Positions 41,325 to 50,527 of a DNA stretch of 64,000 nucleotides are shown piece by piece. A program made the position numbers and the translations under genes. Source of the stretch: Bog-473 sp964457065 (GTDB lineage: Bacteria; Actinomycetota; Acidimicrobiia; Acidimicrobiales; RAAP-2). How positions within the stretch are numbered: the first letter of the stretch is position 1; each line of letters begins with the position of its first letter. The notes under the pieces were generated by a model that worked only from the letters and a program-made list of their open reading frames with translations, was not told the DNA's origin and searched no databases. Location of the stretch: NCBI GenBank assembly GCA_964457065.1, contig CAYWDQ010000001.1:1-64000 (forward strand). Direction: 5' to 3'.

Positions 41325-42893
41325 ATGCCTTCTCCCACCCTTCTCGGGTCGCGCCCCCCTATGCCCGGAAGTCCTGATCCGGGTGCCTCCGGAGCCCTAC
41401 GACGCAGGCTCACCAGCCCGAGCGTCTTCCTCTTCGTGATCCTGACGTCCCAGCTCATGGTGGTCCTCGACACGACGATCGTGAACGTGGCCCTGCCGCA
41501 CATCCAGGAGGGCCTCGGACTCTCGGGGAGCCAGCTGTCGTGGGTCCTCAACGCCTACCTGCTGACGTTCGGCGGTCTCCTCCTCCTGGGCGCCCGCTCC
41601 GGGGACCTCCTTGGCCGACGTCGGACCTTCCTGACGGGCATCGCCATCTTCTCGCTCAGTTCGCTGTTCGGCGGGCTGGCCGTTGCCGGCTGGATGCTCC
41701 TGACCGCCCGTGCCCTCCAGGGAGTCGGCGCCGCACTGGCTGCACCGTCCTCGCTGGCCCTCTTGACGACCGTGTTCTCGGAAGGACCACAGCGGGTGCG
41801 GGCGATCGGCCTGTTCACCACCGTGTCCGCAGCCGGCGGGGCGATCGGCCTGGTCGCCGGCGGTGCGCTGACCCAGCTGGTGTCCTGGCGCTGGGTGATG
41901 TTCGTCAACGTCCCCATCGGACTGGCCGTCTGGGGCATCGGACGCATCGTGCTCGGGGAGACGGAGCGTCGTCGCGGTCACTTCGACGTCGCCGGGGCTC
42001 TCACTTCCACGTTCGGCATGGCGGGCATCGTCCTGGGCCTGGTGGAGGCAGGGACCAACGGTTGGTCGAGCCCCGTCACCGCGGGTGCCCTGGCGATCGG
42101 TGCCCTGCTGCTCGGAGCGTTCGTCCGTATCGAGACGATGGCCGAGGAGCCGATCGTGCCGCTGCGCCTCTTCGCCAGCGGAACACGCACCGCCGCCAAT
42201 GTGTCCCGCGGCCTGATGTACGCCGGCATGTACGGGATGTTCTTCTTCGTTGGCCAGTTCCTCCAGGACGTGGAGGGATACTCCCCGCTCCGGACCGGTC
42301 TTTGCTTCCTCCCCATCCCCCTGTCGGTGTTCCTCTCGTCCCAGCTGGTCAGCAAGGTCCTCGTCGAGCGGATCCGGGCCAAGGCGCTGATGCTGGCCGG
42401 CATCGGACTGACGGTCGTCGCGCTGCTCCTCTCGAGCCAGCTGCACGCGGGAGCCTCGTACCCACAGATCCTCTTCAGCCTCGTCCTGCTCGGCTGGGGC
42501 TCGGGGACCGCACTCGTGCCACTCACCACGGCGGGGCTCTCGGGTGTCGAGCCCGGGGAGGCCGGCGCCGCCTCCGGCCTCGTCAACGTCACCCAGCAAG
42601 TCGGAGCCGCACTCGGACTGGCGGTCCTCGTCACTGTCCTGAGTGCGACCGCGGGCCACGCGCAGCTGAAGGACGGCGTCGCCGCGACCGGCACCTTGGT
42701 GCACGGTCTCGATGTGACGTTCGGTGTCGCCGCATTGTTCGGGCTCGCCGCGCTCGTCCTTGTGGCACTGCTGGTTCGCCTCCCCGCGGGTGAGCGCGCG
42801 ACCTTGTCGAATCGTTCCGGGGACGAGTGCGAGGAGCTCGAGCTGGTCGACGGGGAAGGCTTCGAGTGGTCGGGTCCGGAGCTGGTCGCCTGA
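41325..42893 (+). CDS. MFS transporter, DHA2 family, under TetR control
   Basis: A 522-residue 14-helix exporter. LMVVLDTTIVNVALPHIQEGLGLS in helix 1, GARSGDLLGRRRTFL as motif A, AGGAIGLVAGGALTQLVSWRWVMFVNVPIG as motif C and following helix are textbook DHA2. An acidic tail (DECEELELVDGEGFEW) ends the protein. Probably proton-driven efflux of a toxic compound. It is divergent from the TetR gene with a promoter/operator arrangement that predicts tight inducible control. The next gene, encoding a ZAS anti-sigma factor, is convergent after 19 bp. Confidence 0.93.
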   Translation: MPSPTLLGSRPPMPGSPDPGASGALRRRLTSPSVFLFVILTSQLMVVLDTTIVNVALPHIQEGLGLSGSQLSWVLNAYLLTFGGLLLLGARSGDLLGRRRTFLTGIAIFSLSSLFGGLAVAGWMLLTARALQGVGAALAAPSSLALLTTVFSEGPQRVRAIGLFTTVSAAGGAIGLVAGGALTQLVSWRWVMFVNVPIGLAVWGIGRIVLGETERRRGHFDVAGALTSTFGMAGIVLGLVEAGTNGWSSPVTAGALAIGALLLGAFVRIETMAEEPIVPLRLFASGTRTAANVSRGLMYAGMYGMFFFVGQFLQDVEGYSPLRTGLCFLPIPLSVFLSSQLVSKVLVERIRAKALMLAGIGLTVVALLLSSQLHAGASYPQILFSLVLLGWGSGTALVPLTTAGLSGVEPGEAGAASGLVNVTQQVGAALGLAVLVTVLSATAGHAQLKDGVAATGTLVHGLDVTFGVAALFGLAALVLVALLVRLPAGERATLSNRSGDECEELELVDGEGFEWSGPELVA

Positions 42894-42912
42894 CCCGACC
42901 GAGCCCGTTGCG

Positions 42913-43167
42913 TTACTCGGATCGCCAGCGCCGGTACAACTCGGTGAGGTCCGCCCTCGCCTCAGGGCTCAGGTCCTCGGGTTCGATCGTCCCGGCCAGA
43001 TCGATGGTCATCCTGATCTGCTCCAGATAGGCGGAGCAGTTGGGGCACGCCCGAAGATGCGCCTCGAAACGCCGCCGGCTCCGGCGTGACAGCGTCCCTT
43101 CGAGGTAGTCGGTCACGAGCTCGACCGCCTCCTGGCACACGATGTCCCTGCGTCGCAATGAGAGCAT
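42913..43167 (-). CDS. Zinc-finger (ZAS-type) anti-sigma factor
   Basis: An 84-residue protein with the zf-HC2 layout: Cys11 in VCQEAVELVTDYLEG, then HLRACPNC (HxxxCxxC) near residues 37-44. These ligands bind zinc and clamp the partner sigma factor. No transmembrane segment follows, so it is a soluble ZAS protein that may sense redox or thiol stress. It starts 2 bp after the sigma-factor stop, so the pair is co-transcribed. Confidence 0.88.
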   Translation of the reverse strand: MLSLRRRDIVCQEAVELVTDYLEGTLSRRSRRRFEAHLRACPNCSAYLEQIRMTIDLAGTIEPEDLSPEARADLTELYRRWRSE

Positions 43168-43169
43168 GG

Positions 43170-43757
43170 TCAGGCTTTCGCTATCTGGGCTTCGAGGATC
43201 TCGCGCAAGCGGGTCCTCCCCCTATGTAGCAGGATCCGCTGGTTGCCGGCGCTGATCTCCAACACGGCGCACACCTCGTCGCTCGAGAGCCCCTCCACGT
43301 CCCGGAGTACCACCACCTGCCGCTGGCGAGCAGGCAGGTCCTCGAGGCCCGACTGGAGGACCGGCCCCCATGCCGCGGCCTCGAGGTGGTTCTCGCTGTC
43401 CTCGGCCCATCGATCCACTGGGTCTGCCCATTGACCGTTGGTATCGAAGCGGATCGGATCCACTGCACGCTGCGGCTCGAGCGGCGCATGACGTTGTTCA
43501 CGGGAGCCGGCTGTGCGCGCCCGGTTCACGAGGATCCGGAACAGCCACGTCTTGAACGTCGAGCGGCCCTCGAATCGTTCGATTCCCTTGACGACACCCA
43601 TCCAGGTGTCCTGCACGGCCTCCTCGGCCACGGCACGACTGGGGACGTAGGAACGGGCCAAGCGGAGCATCGGGTGCTGGTAGCGGGTCACCAACGTCAC
43701 GAACGCCTCCTCGTCCCCTTCACGCAACCGGGCCAGCAACTCGAGGTCGGTGTCCAC
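43170..43757 (-). CDS. ECF-family RNA polymerase sigma factor
   Basis: A 195-residue ECF sigma factor. Region 2 (RYQHPMLRLARSYVPSRAVAEEAVQDTWMGVVKGIERFEGRSTFKTWLFRILVNRAR) occupies about 25-81, and region 4 (LEDLPARQRQVVVLRDVEGLSSDEVCAVLEISAGNQRILLHRGRTRLR) about 137-184. The gene is immediately followed by its zinc-type anti-sigma factor and is divergent from a secreted beta-propeller protein that could be a target. GTAACG strings on both strands of the 43758-43990 gap may be -35 elements, but -10 elements are not clear. Confidence 0.9.
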   Translation of the reverse strand: MDTDLELLARLREGDEEAFVTLVTRYQHPMLRLARSYVPSRAVAEEAVQDTWMGVVKGIERFEGRSTFKTWLFRILVNRARTAGSREQRHAPLEPQRAVDPIRFDTNGQWADPVDRWAEDSENHLEAAAWGPVLQSGLEDLPARQRQVVVLRDVEGLSSDEVCAVLEISAGNQRILLHRGRTRLREILEAQIAKA

Positions 43758-43990
43758 GGTTCGAAGCGTAGATGCGGGGGAGCCACCGTGGGCCGCGGCG
43801 ATCGCTGCTCCTCGCCCCGACGCTGCCCGCGGCCGGCCCGACCTTTGGTTGTGCGCACACCCTGCCCTGTCCTCTTACGGACGGGTCTCGTTACGGATGA
43901 CGGAAGACCACACCCGCGCCCCGTGTAACGCGTCGTGGAGTCGAGAGGACTGTGCTCGGTGGTGTACCCGTCGAAAGTGGAGGAGATCAA

Positions 43991-45136
43991 ATGAGAAGAG
44001 TCCTACGTCTCGCCGTCGGTGCTGGAGCGGTCCTGGGGTTGTCGACCCTGGTCGCGCCCGTTGTCGCCGGGGCGGACCCACCTGGGAATTTCTTCGGGCA
44101 TGGTGCCGATCACGTCGTCTTCGTACAGACCGACAACCTGGCAGGCAACCAGGTCGTCGCCTACGACCGGGCCGACAACGGCAGTCTCACCCCGGACGGT
44201 ACGTACGACACTGGTGGCCTCGGCGGTCAATTGACCGGGTCGGTGGTGGACCACCTGGCCTCCCAGGGCTCCCTCACGTACGACCCCGGCAACGCAGTGC
44301 TTTACGCCGTCAATGCCGGTAGCAACACAGTGTCCGTCTTCGCCGTCCGCGGCGACCGTCTGGCACTGCGCCAGGTGGTGAGCTCGGGTGGAGCGTTCCC
44401 GGTCAGCGTTGCCGTGCACGGTGACCTCGTCTATGTCCTGAACGCCGAGAACGGTGGATCCGTCCAGGGCTACGTGAACTTCTTCGGCCACCTCTTCGCC
44501 ATTCCGGGCTCGAACCGGCCTCTGGGCCTCGACCCGACCGCGGCGCCACAGTACGTGAACACGCCGGGCCAGGTCGCCTTCTCGCCGAACGGGGCCCAGC
44601 TGATCGTGACGACCAAGGCGAACGGCAACGACATCGACGTCTTCGGTGTCGGGAGGTTCGGGCTGCTGTCCGCGACGCCCGTCGTCAACTCGGAGCCTGG
44701 AGCGGTCCCCTTCGCCATCGACTTCGACGGTTCGGGTCACCTCGTCATCGCCGAGGCGGGGACCGACGCGTTGGCCACCTTCACGCTGAACGAGGGCGGG
44801 ACCGTCACGCCGATCGCAGCCGTCGGCACCGGGCAGTCCGCTACGTGCTGGGTGGCCCAGGCGCAGGGGTTCTTCTATGCCTCCAACGCGGGAAGCGGAT
44901 CCGTCAGCCAGTACTCGGAGTCTGCGAGCGGGCAACTGAACCTCGCGGCACAGACTGCAACGGATCCCGGCACGGTTGACGCCGCAGCTACCACCGACGG
45001 TCAGTACCTCTACGTCCAAACAGGGGGCAACGGAGTCGTGGATGAGTTCCACGTCGGCGCCTACGGCTCCCTCGCTGAAATCGGGTCGGTCACCGTCGCT
45101 GGGGCCGTCGGCGGTGAGGGCATCGTCGCCTTCTGA
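43991..45136 (+). CDS. Secreted beta-propeller protein (lactonase-like)
   Basis: A 381-residue exported protein. The signal peptide (MRRVLRLAVGAGAVLGLSTLVAPVVAGA) is clear, with cleavage near residue 28. The mature region contains repeated blade-like units such as VVAYDRADNGSLTPDGTYDTGG, NAVLYAVNAGSNTVSVFAVRGDRLALRQVV and TDALATFTLNEGGTVTPIAAV, as in the seven-bladed lactonase/YVTN family. Enzyme activity is uncertain; many such proteins are surface or stress proteins. ATG 43991 has a GGAGGAGATCAA site; an upstream in-frame ATG is weaker. It is divergent from the ECF sigma gene. Confidence 0.8.
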   Translation: MRRVLRLAVGAGAVLGLSTLVAPVVAGADPPGNFFGHGADHVVFVQTDNLAGNQVVAYDRADNGSLTPDGTYDTGGLGGQLTGSVVDHLASQGSLTYDPGNAVLYAVNAGSNTVSVFAVRGDRLALRQVVSSGGAFPVSVAVHGDLVYVLNAENGGSVQGYVNFFGHLFAIPGSNRPLGLDPTAAPQYVNTPGQVAFSPNGAQLIVTTKANGNDIDVFGVGRFGLLSATPVVNSEPGAVPFAIDFDGSGHLVIAEAGTDALATFTLNEGGTVTPIAAVGTGQSATCWVAQAQGFFYASNAGSGSVSQYSESASGQLNLAAQTATDPGTVDAAATTDGQYLYVQTGGNGVVDEFHVGAYGSLAEIGSVTVAGAVGGEGIVAF

Positions 45137-45149
45137 CCGAAGCTGTTGT

Positions 45150-45189
45150 GACGCACGGCGCCTCCTGTGTTCAGGGCGCGCCGTGCGTC
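45150..45189. terminator. Strong hairpin between convergent beta-propeller and encapsulin genes
   Basis: GACGCACGGCGC (45150-45161) and GCGCCGTGCGTC (45178-45189) form a perfect 12-bp GC-rich stem with a 16-nt loop. It sits between two converging genes and could end transcription from both sides. Confidence 0.7.
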
Positions 45190-45192
45190 GCG

Positions 45193-45999
45193 TCAGGCCT
45201 CGAGGCGGAGCGCCACCGCTGCGTCGGGCTCGAGTACCCGGAAGCTGAAGCTCTCCTCGATGTAGAGCCGGACGACGTCGGCGTCGTGGTCGAGATACCC
45301 GATGGACAGATCCTGTCCACTGTCGAACTGGAAGTCGCCACCACGCAGGCTGAGCACCACCCCACCCTCGATGCCGGGAGCCCACACCAGCGGGCCGCCG
45401 AGGATCTTGCGGAGATGGTCGAGGAGCAGATGCCCCCCGTACTCCGCGCTCTCGATGATCCTTGTGTAGAGATCCGGGCAGATGGCCAGTCCGTACGGTC
45501 CATCGATTCCGGCTTGACGAAGGGTGTCGACGGCGCGGGCGACGCCGTCAGGAGAGCGCTCCACGTCCCCGTCGAGAGGAATGGGCTCGTGTGACGTGCT
45601 CTCCGTGATGCCGCGCAGCCCCGCGGCCTGGTGCCCGTGAAAGACCGTGACGTTCTCGCCCAGTGCGATCTGGCGGATCGCCTCGTCCAACTCGGGCAGA
45701 TCGGGATTCGTCGCGCCACGCTCGACATCGTCCAACTCGATGCGCGAGACCCTGAATTCGGTGCGCACCTCCATGAGAGGGAGGACCCTCCTCTGGGCGG
45801 CGGTGACGCCCTCCGACGGGCCTGCGATCGTGGTGATGCGGCCGAGGTCGGTTGACGAGTGCGACCACCCGTGGGGTCCGGCGAAGTCGACGAGCTTGCG
45901 GGCGGCGAGGTAGGTGGGAAGACGCGACGTGGCCTCCTGGTCGATCGCCTCCCACCCCGAATCGGAGATAGGTGCCAGATTCCGAAGCAGATGGTTCAT
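45193..45999 (-). CDS. Family 1 encapsulin shell protein
   Basis: A 268-residue encapsulin (HK97-fold nanocompartment shell). The N-terminus HLLRNLAPISDSGWEAIDQEA and RLPTYLAARKLVDF near 28-41 are diagnostic, as are GPYGLAICPDLYTRI near 165 and the C-terminal VRLYIEESFSFRVLEPDAA. It assembles a hollow shell that packages the ferritin-like protein encoded immediately upstream. ATG 45999 overlaps the cargo stop codon by one base, so expression is coupled. A GTG three bases earlier is also in frame. Confidence 0.96.
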   Translation of the reverse strand: MNHLLRNLAPISDSGWEAIDQEATSRLPTYLAARKLVDFAGPHGWSHSSTDLGRITTIAGPSEGVTAAQRRVLPLMEVRTEFRVSRIELDDVERGATNPDLPELDEAIRQIALGENVTVFHGHQAAGLRGITESTSHEPIPLDGDVERSPDGVARAVDTLRQAGIDGPYGLAICPDLYTRIIESAEYGGHLLLDHLRKILGGPLVWAPGIEGGVVLSLRGGDFQFDSGQDLSIGYLDHDADVVRLYIEESFSFRVLEPDAAVALRLEA

Positions 46000-46370
46000 C
46001 ACGCCCTCCCCTTGAGGCTGCCGATTCCGAGCGAGCCCGACTGGTCGGTGACGGGATCCGAGGCATCGTCCGAGACCTCGTCACCGATCTCGGTGATCGG
46101 TCCGGACGTGAACAGGAATTTCCGCAGGTTGGCGTCGAGCGCACTGTCACGCCGGCGCAGCCATTCCAGAGCCATGGCCGCGTGCTCCTTCTCGTCGTCT
46201 CGGTTGTAGGCAAGGACCGCGGCCAGGCTCTCGTCCGACGTCGCCCTCACCCGCTGGTCGTACCAGTCGATGGCTTCGAGCTCCTCGCAGAGCGACGTCA
46301 TGGCCCGATGGTGATCGACCGTCGCCTCATTGAGAAGCTCGAGCGGTTCGTGGAGTCCTTCGCTGGCCAA
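45999..46370 (-). CDS. Encapsulated ferritin-like cargo protein (EncFtn)
   Basis: A 123-residue ferroxidase subunit. The metal-site residues of EncFtn are all present with the usual spacing: Glu29, Glu30, Glu32, Trp36 and Tyr37 in EELEAIDWYDQR, and Glu60 and His63 in NRDDEKEHA. The C-terminus carries the encapsulin targeting peptide SLGIGSLKG. It oxidises Fe(II) for storage inside the shell. The start is TTG 46370, which follows AAGGAGAGAATC and gives the family N-terminus ASEGLHEP; the frame is open further upstream (46403) without family similarity. It is first in the operon with encapsulin. Confidence 0.95.
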   Translation of the reverse strand: MASEGLHEPLELLNEATVDHHRAMTSLCEELEAIDWYDQRVRATSDESLAAVLAYNRDDEKEHAAMALEWLRRRDSALDANLRKFLFTSGPITEIGDEVSDDASDPVTDQSGSLGIGSLKGRA

Positions 46371-46936
46371 GATTCTCTCCTTACTATTGGTCGCTTTCCA
46401 CAACCTGACCCGTCAAGACCCACGGTCCGGTTCCCTCACAGTGAACCACTCGGCGCCGTCGTCAGTCCACGGGCGCGCCGGGAGCTCAGAGCCAAGCGAG
46501 CGTTTGGCGGTTCGGAGCCCGAGCATTGTGGCGCCCGTCGGGCAGCCTCACCGTCCATCTCGCGCCGCCCGTTGCGAGTGGGTACATCCGTCCCGGGAGG
46601 TGTGGCCGATGCATCGGCAGCGCACGGGGGGCGACGAGAGGACGGCCGACGGCGGGGGCGCTCGTCGAGGCGCGCGTGAGACCCAGGAAGGTCGGATCGT
46701 CCACCGGCGTGAAGAAGACGACACACCGCTCACCGCAGGTTGATCGGCGACCGGGACGCCCGGTCCCCCTCGGGCGCGGCACGGCGGCCACGGGGACTTG
46801 GGGAGCACAGGGCGAAAGTCCTGGTGGCGAACCCGGATTCCCCTCGATGCACGTCGGCACCCCGGTCGGGTGATCAAGTTCACGACCCGAGCTGTCGATG
46901 AAATGGGGGTAGGACTCTAGGTACGGGTTCGGGGGG
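46371..46936. other. Divergent intergenic region without a supported gene
   Basis: A 566-bp region between the EncFtn and GGDEF-EAL genes. Several frames are open on both strands, but none has a family match or a good start. A short inverted repeat CGGGT...ACCCG lies near 46867-46889. No riboswitch could be recognised. Confidence 0.55.
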
Positions 46937-49225
46937 ATGGCACTGCCAGCACGAGATGGCGTAATGGAATCCGGCTCTGTCGACGCGGTCGGATCCCACC
47001 TTCACGCCCCGCCGGGGGCACGAAGGTGGCTCGACCCGACCAAGCTGGCCTACCTCATCGGGCCCGCCGCCTTCTTGGTCATCCTGCTCCTCAGGCAGTT
47101 GGGCTACACGGAGCGCCAGTCGGTGTGGGTGTGGCTCGGGATCTTCATCGCCATCTTCGCGGTCAACCTCCTCGTCGACCGCATCTACATCGCGCGACCG
47201 AGCCGCCTGAGCCTCAACCTGCGCGTCGTCAGCCAGGTGGCCGCGGTCACGGCGGTCATCTACCTGACGGGGTGGGGACCGGTCCTCTGGGGCGCCTATG
47301 CCTTCATCGCGTTGGAGAACGTGGCTCGAAGTGGATCCCGCGTGTGGCGTACCACCGCCGCCTGGAGCTTGGCCGGTATGGCAGTCGGTCAGTTCGGGCT
47401 GGTTCAAGGCTGGTTCCCTTCGGAGCTGACTCGGTCACAGACAATGGCGCTGACCGTGATGGGTGCCTTCGTGCTTCTCTTCGTCATCCGTATGGTCGGG
47501 GCGATCATGGAACAGAAGGAGGAGGCCCAGTCCACCCTCCTGCTGAGCGAAGATCGCTTCCGGTCACTGATTCAGAATTCGTCAGACGTCACGATGATCC
47601 TCAGCGAGGTGGGCGATTTTCGCTACGTGTCGCCGGCGATCAAGGATCTACTGCAGTACGAGCCGGAAGATCTCGTCGGGCTGCGCGCCATGGACTTCGT
47701 GCATCCCGAAGACCTTCAGTTGGTGCGAAGGCTGCTGGGCGACGAGTTCCAGGCGTCGCCCGTGACGACGACGCTCGAGTTCCGCATGCTGCGCAGGGAC
47801 GGAACGACCCGTGATGTCGAGGCAGTTGTGTCCAACCAAACGGATCGCCCCTCCGTCGCCGGCTATGTCTCGAACATACGAGACACCACCGAGCGCAAGA
47901 AGTTCGAGGCCCTTCTCGCGCACCGCGCGCTCCACGACCCACTGACGGGGTTGGCGAATCGGCAACTGATCCTCGACCGGGCCGAGCAAATGCTCGAACG
48001 GGCGCGGCGGACCGGTGAACGGTTGGCCGTCTTCTTCATCGATCTCGACAACTTCAAGGACTCCAACGACTCGCTTGGACACGGAGCCGGAGACCAGCTG
48101 CTGCAAATGGTCGCGGGCCGGTTGCGAGGCATTCTGCGGGCGAGTGACACCGTTGGACGCCTCGGTGGCGACGAGTTCGTCATTCTGGCCGAGGGGGTCT
48201 CTTTGGTCGGTGGGCCCGAGATGATCGCTGAGCGCGTGCACGAGGTCTTGAAACCGCCCTTCCATATCCCCGGGGTCGAAGGGTTGACAATCTCCATTTC
48301 GGCGAGCATCGGCATCGCCTCCGGGGACCGCGAGACGGCGGAGGACTTGCTGCGCGACGCCGACATTGCTCTCTACCGGGCCAAGGGTGCGGGCCGGGAC
48401 CAGTCGGTCCTCTTCGAACGCGAGATGCAGTCGGCTGCGAAGGCACGACTCTCCCTCAAGTCCGATTTGGAATCCGCTCTTGGCCGAAACGAGTTCTTCC
48501 TGCTCTACCACCCGATTTTCGATCTCGACCAGGTCGAGATCCAGGGGGTGGAGGCGCTGCTTCGTTGGCAACACCCCATAAACGGGACGATTACGCCCGA
48601 CGTCTTCATCCCCGTGCTCGAGGAGAGAGGCCTCATCGTCGACGTGGGGCGGTGGGTCCTCACCGAGGCCTGTCGCCAAGCCGCCGTGTGGCACAGGCAA
48701 GGTCACCGGACCACGATCTCGGTCAACGTCTCCATGCGGCAGCTGGAGTCCGACCGACTGGTCGACGACGTGCGCGACGCCCTGGAGGCGAGCAGCCTCG
48801 ACCCCGCCAGTCTCATCCTCGAAGTCACGGAATCGACCCTCATGAGAGATGCCGACGCCACCGTTGACAGGCTCAACCGACTGAAGAAACTGGGCGTCAT
48901 GGTGGCGATCGACGACTTCGGTACGGGCTACTCGTCGCTTGCCTATCTCCGGAAGTTCCCGGTCGACGTGTTGAAGATCGACCGGTCGTTCGTGGCGGAC
49001 ATGCACCGATCGCCCGACGCTGCCGCACTCATCCATACGCTGGTTGAACTCGGCCGAACGCTCGGGTTGGTCACGTTGGCCGAGGGGATCGAACAACAAG
49101 ACCAGCTGGACGGCCTTCGTGGCGAGCGGTGTGACCACGGCCAGGGCTTCATCTTCTCCCGACCCGTGCCAGCATCGGAGATCCTCGCGTTGCTCGAGAC
49201 AGCGGAGGTCGCGGAGGCCACATAG
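46937..49225 (+). CDS. Membrane PAS-GGDEF-EAL cyclic-di-GMP turnover protein
   Basis: A 762-residue protein. About six N-terminal hydrophobic helices (residues ~35-195) are followed by a PAS domain (SEDRFRSLIQNSSDVTMILSE, about 205-325), a GGDEF domain (DPLTGLANRQLILDRAE near 334; LGGDEFVIL near 409) and an EAL domain (EALLRWQHP near 540, TESTLM near 635, DDFGTGYSSLAYLRKFPVDVLKID near 657-680, AEGIE near 716). Both catalytic signatures look intact, so it could make and degrade c-di-GMP in response to a membrane or PAS signal. It is a single gene; its end converges with the antiporter. Confidence 0.93.
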   Translation: MALPARDGVMESGSVDAVGSHLHAPPGARRWLDPTKLAYLIGPAAFLVILLLRQLGYTERQSVWVWLGIFIAIFAVNLLVDRIYIARPSRLSLNLRVVSQVAAVTAVIYLTGWGPVLWGAYAFIALENVARSGSRVWRTTAAWSLAGMAVGQFGLVQGWFPSELTRSQTMALTVMGAFVLLFVIRMVGAIMEQKEEAQSTLLLSEDRFRSLIQNSSDVTMILSEVGDFRYVSPAIKDLLQYEPEDLVGLRAMDFVHPEDLQLVRRLLGDEFQASPVTTTLEFRMLRRDGTTRDVEAVVSNQTDRPSVAGYVSNIRDTTERKKFEALLAHRALHDPLTGLANRQLILDRAEQMLERARRTGERLAVFFIDLDNFKDSNDSLGHGAGDQLLQMVAGRLRGILRASDTVGRLGGDEFVILAEGVSLVGGPEMIAERVHEVLKPPFHIPGVEGLTISISASIGIASGDRETAEDLLRDADIALYRAKGAGRDQSVLFEREMQSAAKARLSLKSDLESALGRNEFFLLYHPIFDLDQVEIQGVEALLRWQHPINGTITPDVFIPVLEERGLIVDVGRWVLTEACRQAAVWHRQGHRTTISVNVSMRQLESDRLVDDVRDALEASSLDPASLILEVTESTLMRDADATVDRLNRLKKLGVMVAIDDFGTGYSSLAYLRKFPVDVLKIDRSFVADMHRSPDAAALIHTLVELGRTLGLVTLAEGIEQQDQLDGLRGERCDHGQGFIFSRPVPASEILALLETAEVAEAT

Positions 49226-49246
49226 GCGGTGGAACCTGTGGAAAGG

Positions 49247-50527
49247 TCAGAGCGTCTCGTTGCGGTGCAAGGTCCGGGCGGAGATGGGCGCCGCTTCGGT
49301 GTGCTCCGGTCCCTCTGGACCGAACCGGGTGGCATAGCCCGCGTAGCGCGCCGCGAGCGGGGAGGCGCTGACGCCGTGGAGCAACACGCTGAGTGCCACC
49401 GTCAGCGTCACCGCGGCCAGGACCACTTTGGAGTCGGACGGTGCCAGGGAGTCCACAGCGATGAGGCCGAAGACGACCGACGCGAGGCCGCGGGGGCCGA
49501 ACCAACCTACGAAGGCCACAGTGGCGCGGTCCAGGCCGGTGCCGGCCAGGGCGATGGCCACGGGCACCATGCGGAGCAGGGTGAGTGCCAGCAGGGCGAA
49601 CACGAGATCGCGCCAGCCGAGGTCCTCGAGACCCGGGACGAGCATGACGGCACCGAAGATGAACCAGACGAGCAGGGAGAGCAGCGTGCCCGCCTGCTCG
49701 GTGAAGCGCAGCGCCGCCTCGTCGTTGTGATGGTCCACGGTCCCGAACGCCATACCGGCGACGAAGGCGGCGATGAAGCCGTTCGTACCCGCCACGACGG
49801 AGGTCGAGTAGGCGAACAGCGCCAGGGCCAAGATGGCGAGGGGCCGGACACCGGCTGCGCTCCATCCGTGACGTCGGGAGAGAGCGAGCAGGACTGCACC
49901 GGCCACGCCGATCGCGATCCCGAGACCGGCGCCGCCGAGCAGCTCGAACACCGCTGCGCTCAGGTGGGTGCCGCTGACCGCCTCCGTCGTGACGGCCCCG
50001 GCGATGAACAGATTGACGAACGGCGTGGCGATCCCGTCGTTGAGCCCGCTTTCGACATTGAGCAATCGTCGCACTCCGGAGGGCACCCGATCGTCCTCCA
50101 TGATGGACGCACCCAGAGCGGCGTCGGTGGGTGCCACGATGGCGCCGATTGCGGCAGCGACCCAGAGCCCGCTGCTCCCGAAGAGGAGCGCCGCCGTGGC
50201 GGCGCCCGCCCCGATCGTCAGTGGCAGGCCGATGCCGAGGAGGCGAGCCGGAAGAGCGGCATCGGACCGGAGGGCCCGTACGTTCACCCGGGAGGCATCG
50301 GCGAAGAGGACGAGGGCGAGGGTCACCTCCGCCAACGAGCGGATGGTCGACGAGTGCAGGCCGAAGTGGATGATGCTGGTCGGGCCATGGGTGACGACCA
50401 GTCCCAGCACGACGAAGGCGATCGGGGCCGAGACGTCCCAGCGCTCCAGGCGGGCCGAGACGAGGCCCCAGATGATCACGCAGGCCGACACCACCGCGAC
50501 GGCGGCGAGGTTCAGGTCGTGGGTCAC
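49247..50527 (-). CDS. CPA1-type cation/proton antiporter
   Basis: A membrane antiporter of about 426 residues with 12-13 helices. The ion-site region AIGAIVAPTDAALGASI near residue 120 and LLNVESGLNDGIATPFVNLFIAG near 148 (ND pair) match NhaP/CPA1 Na+/H+ or K+/H+ exchangers. FGPRGLASVVFGLI lies near the end. The start is uncertain: GTG 50527 gives the usual N-terminus just before helix 1, while TTG 50611 or GTG 50581 would add a polar leader. It is convergent with the GGDEF-EAL gene. Confidence 0.88.
   Translation of the reverse strand: MTHDLNLAAVAVVSACVIIWGLVSARLERWDVSAPIAFVVLGLVVTHGPTSIIHFGLHSSTIRSLAEVTLALVLFADASRVNVRALRSDAALPARLLGIGLPLTIGAGAATAALLFGSSGLWVAAAIGAIVAPTDAALGASIMEDDRVPSGVRRLLNVESGLNDGIATPFVNLFIAGAVTTEAVSGTHLSAAVFELLGGAGLGIAIGVAGAVLLALSRRHGWSAAGVRPLAILALALFAYSTSVVAGTNGFIAAFVAGMAFGTVDHHNDEAALRFTEQAGTLLSLLVWFIFGAVMLVPGLEDLGWRDLVFALLALTLLRMVPVAIALAGTGLDRATVAFVGWFGPRGLASVVFGLIAVDSLAPSDSKVVLAAVTLTVALSVLLHGVSASPLAARYAGYATRFGPEGPEHTEAAPISARTLHRNETL

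Noticed and set aside
46486..46860. 124-codon minus-strand frame upstream of the encapsulin operon
   Set aside because: Pro/Arg-rich translation, no family match and no ribosome site; probably chance.
46760..46936. Possible c-di-GMP riboswitch before the GGDEF-EAL gene
   Set aside because: A stretch with GGGCGAAAGTCC and paired segments was examined, but the conserved GEMM core and tetraloop-receptor pattern could not be found.
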